Source of the DNA: Candidatus Scalindua sp.
Lineage (GTDB): Bacteria; Planctomycetota; Brocadiia; Brocadiales; Scalinduaceae
Length of the DNA stretch: 63,897 nt
Direction: 5' to 3'
NCBI GenBank assembly: GCA_030748215.1
Contig: JASMMK010000017.1
Span: 1 to 63,897 of the forward strand
The position numbers were made by a program, and so were the translations under genes. Under the pieces are notes generated by a model. It did not search any database, had not been told where the DNA came from, and saw nothing but the letters and a program-made list of their open reading frames with translations. Below are positions 57,734-63,897 of the stretch, piece by piece (positions within the stretch are counted from its first letter, which is position 1; each line of letters starts with the position of its first letter).

Positions 57734-58835
57734 ATGATCAAAAGCACTGAGAAACAGCTAAATCCGTTAAAAAACAGGCTCGTACATTTACGGGACTCTC
57801 TTTGACCTGACTTCTAAGGAAAAAGAGCAGGAAGAGATAGAAACAGAGCTGGGAAACGCAGATTTCTGGAACAACAAGGAAAAAGCACAAACTACCGTCA
57901 AAAGGCTGAAGGAGTTAAAGGAACTAACCGTACCTTTTCAAGAATTACAGAAGTCGCTTAGTGATGTTGTTGACTTATCAGAACTTGCAGAAGATGAGAG
58001 CGACGAAGAGTTAGAAGCAGAAATCGAGAAGGATCTGCAATCATTTACCCAAAAGCTTGAGAAGCTTGAATTACGTATGATGCTGAATGGGCAGAATGAT
58101 AGTTGCAATGCATTTCTCAGTATACATGCCGGCGCAGGAGGCACGGAATCGTGTGACTGGGCTTCTATGCTACTGAGAATGTACAGTATGTGGGCGGAGA
58201 AAAACAACTTTTCCATGGAAACGATTGATCTTCTGCCCGGTGAAGAAGCAGGTGTTAAAAGGGTCGCAACCATAATTAAAGGTAGTTTCGCCTACGGTTA
58301 TTTAAAATCCGAGATTGGTGCCCACCGACTGGTTCGCATATCTCCGTTCGACTCTAACAGCAGGAGACACACTTCATTTGCAGCTGTGGATGTAATCCCT
58401 GAAATAAATACTGAAATAGACATAGAAATTAACGAAAAAGATTTAAAGATTGATACTTACCGTTCTTCCGGTGCAGGAGGCCAACACGTCAACAAGACAT
58501 CTTCTGCTGTGAGAATTACATATATACCGACAGGCATAATAGTACAATGCCAGAACGACAGGTCGCAGCATAAGAACAGAGCTACGGCCATGAAAATGTT
58601 AAAATCCAAGCTATTTCAAATAGAGGAAAAGCAACGTGAGAAGGAATTTTCAAATGCATATGATGAAAAAGGCGATATTGCGTGGGGCCATCAGATAAGA
58701 TCATACGTATTGCAACCATATACAATGATAAAGGACTTGCGAACAGGAGCAGAAACAGGTAAAGCGCAATCGTTCCTTGACGGTGAAATTGATGACTTCC
58801 TTACATCATATTTGAAATGGAAGATCGGCAAATAG
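57734..58835 (+). CDS. prfB: Peptide chain release factor 2, programmed +1 frameshift
   Basis: The ATG at 57734 (GAGG upstream) opens 23 codons to CTT-TGA at 57800-57805; shifting +1 (CTT-T-GAC) continues as DLTSKEKEQEEIETELGNADFW to give a 366-residue RF2. This is the classic autoregulatory slip, in which the UGA stop read by RF2 controls RF2. The stimulatory Shine-Dalgarno-like block before it is weak here (CGGGAC instead of AGGGGG). The codon-recognition SPF and catalytic GGQ motifs are both intact (RISPFD, GAGGQHVNK). Confidence 0.97.
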
Positions 58836-58884
58836 ATTTTTTTAACTACTTTAACTATTTTTAACAAAGCAAATTCTAAATATT

Positions 58885-60141
58885 ATGAATACTCTAAAAG
58901 ACATTGACCCTGAGATTTATGCAGCAATCCACGACGAAGTTAAACGACAGCAAACACATATTGAACTGATAGCTTCTGAGAATTACTGCAGTACTGCGGT
59001 AATGCAGGCACAAGGTTCGATAATGACTAATAAATACGCTGAAGGCTACCCCGACAAACGATGGTACGCCGGTTGTGTGGATATTGACATAGCTGAAAAA
59101 CTTGCAATTCAGAGGGCAAAGGATATATTTGGAGCAGAGCATGTTAATGTCCAGCCACACTCAGGTTCGTCGTCAAATATGGCCGTATTGTTTTCTTCAT
59201 TATCTCCGGGAAATAAGATTTTGAGTATGGATCTTTCACATGGTGGACATCTTACACACGGTTTCAAAAAGAATTTTTCAGGGCAGTTGTACGAAAAAAT
59301 TACCTACGGTGTAAGCGAAAAGACCGGACATATAGATTATGATGAGGTAAGGAGACTTGCCAAAGAAAGCAATCCGCACATGATAATTGCAGGAGCAAGC
59401 GCCTATCCACGAGAGCTTGATTTTGCAGAGTTCAAAAAAATTGCGGATGAAGTAGGTGCGTTATTATTGGCAGATGTTGCTCATATAGCAGGTTTGATTG
59501 TGGCAGGATTGCACCAGGACCCTGTACCACTCGCGGACTTTGTAACGACCTCAACGCATAAAACGCTCAGAGGCCCAAGAGGAGGAATAATCCTTTGCAA
59601 GTCTAAATATGCTGCCAAAATAGATCAACAAATCTTCCCTGGCATCCAGGGCGGCCCGTTAATGCACGTTATAGCTGCAAAAGCGGTAGCATTCAAAGAG
59701 GCGAAAACGCAAGAGTTCAAAGATGCTCAGGTCCAGACACTTAAGAATACAAATAAACTATGTAGCGAACTACAAAGCAAAGACTATACAATAGTCTCAG
59801 GAGGTACCGATAACCACCTTTTCCTCATAAATCTTGCAAACAAGAACATCTCAGGGACAGAAGCACAGATAACCCTGGAGAAAGCGGGTATTGTTCTTAA
59901 CAGGAACATGGTACCATTTGACACAAGAAGCGCTAATGATCCAAGTGGAATAAGAATGGGCACTCCTTCTGTTACGACACGCGGCATGAAAGAGCCTGAA
60001 ATGATAAAAATTGCCAACTGGATTGATCTTGCATTAAAAGCGCATGAGGACGATAGCAAATTGGAAACAATAAAGAGTGAGGTAGTGGCATTTTGTGCAA
60101 CTTATCCTCTCTACAAAGATCTCACAGATTTTGATGATTAA
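58885..60141 (+). CDS. glyA: Serine hydroxymethyltransferase
   Basis: 418 residues. IASENYCS, YAEGYPDKRWYAGC near the N terminus and the PLP lysine in TSTHKTLRGPRGG near residue 230 are intact. It interconverts serine and glycine with tetrahydrofolate. It starts 50 bases after prfB on the same strand. Confidence 0.97.
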   Translation: MNTLKDIDPEIYAAIHDEVKRQQTHIELIASENYCSTAVMQAQGSIMTNKYAEGYPDKRWYAGCVDIDIAEKLAIQRAKDIFGAEHVNVQPHSGSSSNMAVLFSSLSPGNKILSMDLSHGGHLTHGFKKNFSGQLYEKITYGVSEKTGHIDYDEVRRLAKESNPHMIIAGASAYPRELDFAEFKKIADEVGALLLADVAHIAGLIVAGLHQDPVPLADFVTTSTHKTLRGPRGGIILCKSKYAAKIDQQIFPGIQGGPLMHVIAAKAVAFKEAKTQEFKDAQVQTLKNTNKLCSELQSKDYTIVSGGTDNHLFLINLANKNISGTEAQITLEKAGIVLNRNMVPFDTRSANDPSGIRMGTPSVTTRGMKEPEMIKIANWIDLALKAHEDDSKLETIKSEVVAFCATYPLYKDLTDFDD

Positions 60142-60218
60142 TTTTCTTCAAATTGTTTTCCCTCCACAAAATAACAAAACGTTATTTAAGATCTCAAAAC
60201 AGATGAACTAATCCTGTT

Positions 60219-61238
60219 ATGGAAAAGCAAAAAACAACAAGGAGAGTCTCAGTTCTGGGCACGGGCGGCTGGGGCACTGCACTTTCACTTGTCCTGCACA
60301 GCAAGGGACACAATGTTACTCTCTGGGGCTCAACACCCGACTATGTAGAATTCTTAAAAAAACAGAGAGAGAACAAGAAGTACCTTAAAGGCATCAATAT
60401 CCCCCATGACCTCAAAATAACTTCAGAAATTGAAAGCGCACAAGACCAGGTTGATCTTATTGTAGTCGCCATACCAACGCCTTATGTCAGAAAAACTCTT
60501 CAACCATTTAAGAGCCACTATACTCCGGGGACTCCAATTGTAAGTGTAATAAAAGGCATTGAAAACGAAACACTCATGCGCGGAAGTGAAATACTCAGCG
60601 ACATGTTTGTTAAGCCACCAATTGCCCTGCTCCTGGGTCCAAGCCATGCAGAGGAGGTGGCAAGAAATCTGCCAACTACAGTTGTAGTTACATCTGAAGA
60701 CATTAAAGTGGCAACTGAAATCCAGGAAATATTTATAACCGAACATTTCCGTGTTTATACAAACAGTGATGTAGTAGGCGTAGAGATCGGAACTTCAGTT
60801 AAAAATGTAATAGCGATTGCGGCTGGAATATGTGATGGACTCGGCTTTGGAGACAATTCTAAAGCAGCACTAATAACCAGAGGACTGGCAGAAATGACAC
60901 GGTTGGGAGTTGCAATGGGAGGCCAGAGAGACACCTTTTCAGGACTTGCGGGAATCGGGGATTTAATAACCACCTGCGTTAGTCCATATGGCAGAAATCG
61001 CATGGTAGGAGAACTGATTGCCAAAGGCAAAAAGCTATCTCAGGTTTTAGAAGAGATGGATCAGATTGCAGAGGGAATATTGACAACAAAGTCGGTTTGC
61101 ACATTAGCGGAAAAATATAATGTTGAAATGCCTATTACAAGGGAAATTTTCAATGTACTCTTTGAAGACAAAGATCCAATGAAAGCGGTAAAAGAGCTAA
61201 TGCTTCGTGAACCAAAATCAGAAATAGAAGGCAGTTAA
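60219..61238 (+). CDS. gpsA: Glycerol-3-phosphate dehydrogenase (NAD(P)+)
   Basis: 339 residues. The Rossmann motif GTGGWGTALS is at the start; LLGPSHAEEVA, VEIGTSVKNVIAIAAGICDGLGFGDN with the catalytic lysine, and AGIGDLITTCVSPYGRNR are all intact. It makes sn-glycerol 3-phosphate for lipid synthesis. It follows glyA by 78 bases. Confidence 0.96.
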   Translation: MEKQKTTRRVSVLGTGGWGTALSLVLHSKGHNVTLWGSTPDYVEFLKKQRENKKYLKGINIPHDLKITSEIESAQDQVDLIVVAIPTPYVRKTLQPFKSHYTPGTPIVSVIKGIENETLMRGSEILSDMFVKPPIALLLGPSHAEEVARNLPTTVVVTSEDIKVATEIQEIFITEHFRVYTNSDVVGVEIGTSVKNVIAIAAGICDGLGFGDNSKAALITRGLAEMTRLGVAMGGQRDTFSGLAGIGDLITTCVSPYGRNRMVGELIAKGKKLSQVLEEMDQIAEGILTTKSVCTLAEKYNVEMPITREIFNVLFEDKDPMKAVKELMLREPKSEIEGS

Positions 61239-61254
61239 ACCCGCATCATCACTT

Positions 61255-62488
61255 TTAAGATTCCGAATCATTTTCAGAAGGAATATTTTCCAGTTCATCC
61301 AAAAACCCTTGTATATCAAAATCAGACGTGTCCCCCCCAGAACTCTCTGGTGCTTTTTTCTCAATCCCCTCTGATGAAGCAACCTGGTCTTCCGCCTCTA
61401 CTTTGCCCTTTGATGGTGCCTCCTGCCCACCCTCTGTTATCACCTCAGACACTACATCTTCCTCAGCTGTAACATTAGCTTCGTCAGAGGAAGCAATATC
61501 GGCAGGCTCCCCATCCAGGAATTCCTGCATATCAAAATCAGCCGCATCTCCCACAGCTTCCTCTGGCACTTTCTCCTCATTTTCTTCCGGTGATGCAATC
61601 GGCTCTTCTGCCCCCAATTCTACATCCGCCTTGCCTTCAGATGGCATCTCCAATGCGTCCTCTGTTATTGCATCAGATACGACATCTTCCTCAACTGCGA
61701 CATTAGATTCGTCAGAAGAAGGGATACCGGCAGGTTCTTCATCTAGAAATCCTGCATATCAAAATCAGCATCACCCCCTATATTCCCCTCTGGCACATTT
61801 CCTCTAATTCTATATCTGCCTTGCCTTCAGATGACACCTCCTGCTCGTTTTCTTCCAACTGTAGAGATGAGCTTTGAGAAAGCACCTCAGAAGTCAGACT
61901 GCTTACAGAAGTTCCTTCCGTACGCAAGGAATCAACCAGTTTTTTCAAGACCGAAGCGGTTGAATCTTTTTGATCGTGAAGTGCCGCACCAATCCTATCA
62001 TTCATCTTATATAAGGCTTCTTGGACCTTAATAACACTTTCTATTTTGTTTGCAACTTCTTTATCTCTCTCTTCTATCCCTGAAATCAATTGTTCAATTT
62101 TTGCCGTAAATTCTGCCCTAATGTTTTCTGTTTCTGTGGTAAGCTTCGTATCAATTCTGGCCTTCATGTCTTGCAGGACTTCAGCAGATTTTGCAATAAT
62201 TTCTGCTTCTGAGTTCTTTATTTTATCTTCAATTGTTTCAGAATTGACAACTGCCCCCCCTGTCTCTCCTGCCGATCCTGCAATATCTTCTAAACCATCT
62301 ATATCTTCATCTTCACCGGTTTCCTCTCGACTAATATCCTCCCCATTCCCCTGCTCACCGCTCCTTGCAAGCTTGAGGTATAAAAGTACAATAATGATAC
62401 CAATAAAGATTGCCGCAATAACAATCAAGCACAAATTATCTGCTATGCTAAAGCCTCCAATACCTGCAATCTGATTCAGAATAACCAT
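61255..62488 (-). CDS. Membrane-anchored coiled-coil protein with acidic repeats, two frame breaks
   Basis: Restoring one base near 61798-61800 and one near 61747-61752 makes a single frame of about 411 residues. Residues 1-20 include a membrane span (NLCLIVIAAIFIGIIIVLLYL), 70-200 a coiled coil, and the rest is a Glu/Asp-rich tail with about three copies of a unit: DADFDMQ-FLDEEPAGIPSS.., DAADFDMQEFLDGEPADIASS.. and DTSDFDIQGFLDELENIPS... Each ends in a block of VTAEEDVVSEVITE type. It may be a filament- or envelope-associated protein. It converges with gpsA. Confidence 0.65.
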
Positions 62489-62763
62489 TTCTAAATACCC
62501 CTTAAAAGTTTTATTAGAAATACATTATCAACTTCAACACTATTTCCTCTAGTAACTTATATCCCGCAGAACGAATACAGGTACGTTGTAGCCATAATTT
62601 TTTATGATACAATACATAATATTCAGAAGGACAGCTTATTAGCAATTTTACCAAATCCCAATTAAATGAATAATTCCGGAAATACAACACCAGATTTCTA
62701 AAAGAATGCTTATAAGTTTTTATGTAAAGTACGGTTGGAACAAGATGGAATGTGCAATAGTGC
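62489..62763. other. Intergenic region before tRNA-Pro
   Basis: AT-rich with no gene. The next 28 bases hold the tRNA promoter. Confidence 0.35.
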
Positions 62764-62791
62764 TTGAAGAATAAGAGTTATTTGATATAAT
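62764..62791 (+). promoter_or_regulatory. Promoter of tRNA-Pro
   Basis: TTGAAG (62764-62769), a 16-base spacer and TATAAT (62786-62791) preceded by TGA (extended -10). It lies 34 bases before the mature tRNA. Confidence 0.65.
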
Positions 62792-62825
62792 CACGTTCCC
62801 AAAAACAAAGCAGATGTTTCTTTTT

Positions 62826-62904
62826 CGGGGCGTAGCGCAGCTTGGCTTAGCGCACTTGAATGGGGTTCAAGAGGTCGCTGGTTCGAATCCAGTCGACCCG
62901 ACCA
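62826..62904 (+). tRNA. tRNA-Pro (anticodon GGG), CCA encoded
   Basis: Cloverleaf: acceptor CGGGGCG/CGACCCG, D arm GCGC/GCGC, anticodon stem CTTGA/TCAAG with loop ATGGGGT (anticodon GGG at 62862-62864, T33 and G37 normal), T arm GCTGG-TTCGAAT-CCAGT, discriminator A and encoded CCA. C1-G72 is typical for bacterial proline tRNA. The fifth acceptor pair is a mismatch, G62830 against A62896. An integrase gene ends 35 bases downstream. Confidence 0.95.
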
Positions 62905-62938
62905 TTACTGCTAAGGACTTAGGACAAACCAAAACCTA

Positions 62939-63897
62939 TTACTTTTCCAAATTGTATACTTTTTGTATACTTTGTTTTTCACTTAGCCTCGTGTCTAGTG
63001 CCTCAACTGCTTTGACAGTATGACTTGGTGCCAAGTGTGCATACCTGAGTGTCATAGACAAAGACTTATGGCCTAAAAGATTCTTTACCGTAACCAGATC
63101 AACACCTGCCATTACAAGGTGACTAGCAAATGTATGTCTCAGGTCGTGGAAACGAAAATCACTGATCCCTGCCTTTTGACACGCCGACTTAAATGACTTC
63201 TTAACATCACCAAATCTTTGACCATTACTATCATTAAAAACAAAAGGACTATTCATTTTTATAACTATAGACTGCAGGCAGTCTCTTAATGTCTGATTTA
63301 TTGGAATTTCTCTCCTTTCACCATTCTTAGTTACATCTAGCAGAATAAAACCATTCTTAAGATCAATGTGCTTCTTCCATTCCAGTGACAATATTTCTTC
63401 TTTTCGCATGCCTGTATTAATTGCCATTATAACCACTGGCTTGAGATGAGGAAGACAAGCATCAATCAGATCGCAACACTCTTCATTTGAAAGATATCTT
63501 AATCTTTTATTATTTTCTGGAAGGAATTTAACATTTCGAATCTTTTTTAAAATGTCTTCACTTAACATTTCCCACTCTACAGCCTTTGTAAACATATGCG
63601 AAATAGTCGCCAATAACCTATTTACCGTAGATGGCTTACTGCCTTTTTGCAATTTATCAGTTTGGTATTGCTCAAGTAACATGGGAGTAAATCGTTTTAG
63701 AGGTAGATTCCCAAAGATTTGTGTTAGCTGATTTATCAAATATACTTTACTCTTTAGGTAGCTTTTCTGTCTTTGCGCAAATTTATGATATTCGTTAGCA
63801 AGTTCCCGAAATGTATAATTCTTGATTTCCTTAATGGGAGTTTTCCCCTCTATTGCTTCATTCCTACGTTGAATCAGTAATTTTCCTGCTACTTTGA
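62939..63897 (-). CDS. Tyrosine recombinase/integrase, 5' end beyond the window
   Basis: The reverse strand is open from the right edge to a stop at 62939, about 319 residues. The first part is a core-binding domain (YTFRELANEYHKFAQR...), the second the catalytic domain with Arg in INTGMRKEEIL, HDLRHTFASHLV (HxxR), LLGHKSLSMTLRYAH and the Tyr nucleophile in RYAHLAP. It is a phage/island-type integrase reading toward tRNA-Pro, so it likely sits at the left end of an element integrated at the tRNA 3' end. Confidence 0.92.
   Translation of the reverse strand, partial: KVAGKLLIQRRNEAIEGKTPIKEIKNYTFRELANEYHKFAQRQKSYLKSKVYLINQLTQIFGNLPLKRFTPMLLEQYQTDKLQKGSKPSTVNRLLATISHMFTKAVEWEMLSEDILKKIRNVKFLPENNKRLRYLSNEECCDLIDACLPHLKPVVIMAINTGMRKEEILSLEWKKHIDLKNGFILLDVTKNGERREIPINQTLRDCLQSIVIKMNSPFVFNDSNGQRFGDVKKSFKSACQKAGISDFRFHDLRHTFASHLVMAGVDLVTVKNLLGHKSLSMTLRYAHLAPSHTVKAVEALDTRLSEKQSIQKVYNLEK

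Noticed and set aside
61328-62474. Plus-strand frames of 159 and 142 codons rich in Ser and Pro
   Set aside because: They are antisense to the Glu/Asp-rich repeats of the coiled-coil protein; the composition is what a reversed acidic repeat gives.
1-63897. CRISPR arrays, insertion-sequence transposases and rRNA genes
   Set aside because: None could be seen: no regular 25-40 base direct repeats with spacers, no DDE or Y1 transposase, and no rRNA core sequences.
62939-63897. Prophage in the window
   Set aside because: Only an integrase is present; no capsid, terminase or lysis gene can be seen before the right edge, so element type is left open.

Overview
The window reads as chromosomal DNA of an AT-rich Planctomycetota bacterium, most likely an anammox bacterium of the Candidatus Scalindua type. 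This is inference, from the low GC content, a Rieske/split-cytochrome-b operon that contains an NAD(P)H-type flavoprotein and a cupredoxin, c-type cytochrome and radical SAM haem-maturation genes, and many exported, EF-hand and HD-GYP proteins. No 16S rRNA or hydrazine-metabolism gene is present to confirm it.

Layout. 1-5.3 kb: the edge of a membrane-anchored c-type cytochrome gene, a radical SAM/SPASM gene with PCP_red-like C-terminal domains, a metallophosphoesterase and a decayed copy of the radical SAM 3' end. 5.3-10.7 kb: a six-gene leftward operon for a b6-type Rieske/cytochrome b complex with a near-consensus promoter. 10.9-15.5 kb: CruF-type carotenoid protein, TPR protein, DUF4438 protein and a hemerythrin-like protein. 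15.5-23.9 kb: rhodanese lipoprotein, then a leftward carbohydrate operon glk-tkt-pgl-gnd-zwf (whole oxidative pentose phosphate branch) behind a SUMF1 protein. 24-29 kb: PilZ, YbdK ligase, a Cys-rich exported protein, CheC/CheY pair, GreA. 29.8-41 kb: two convergent sodium:solute symporters, a seven-EF-hand protein, RsmE, unknown and exported proteins, HD-GYP, DUF1566. 41-44.3 kb: a cluster of small conserved genes (SDR, VF530, DUF6172, SWIB). 44.5-51 kb: SRAP protein, oligoendopeptidase F, a second HD-GYP, FapA, an MCP fossil. 51.2-61.2 kb: translation block pheT-pheS / rplT-rpmI-infC-thrS leftward and prfB-glyA-gpsA rightward from a perfect sigma70-type promoter. 61.2 kb to the end: a membrane coiled-coil protein with acidic repeats, tRNA-Pro(GGG), and a tyrosine integrase running off the right edge that probably marks an integrative element in the tRNA.

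An important quality point: at least seven genes (metallophosphoesterase, carotenoid protein, TPR protein, CheY, second HD-GYP, ThrS, acidic-repeat protein) are each split by one- or two-site single-base indels, mostly in short homopolymers, and each becomes a normal full-length protein when one base is restored. I annotate these as single genes and suspect sequence error rather than decay. The only convincing programmed frameshift is the classic one in prfB; infC appears to use the rare start codon ATC.
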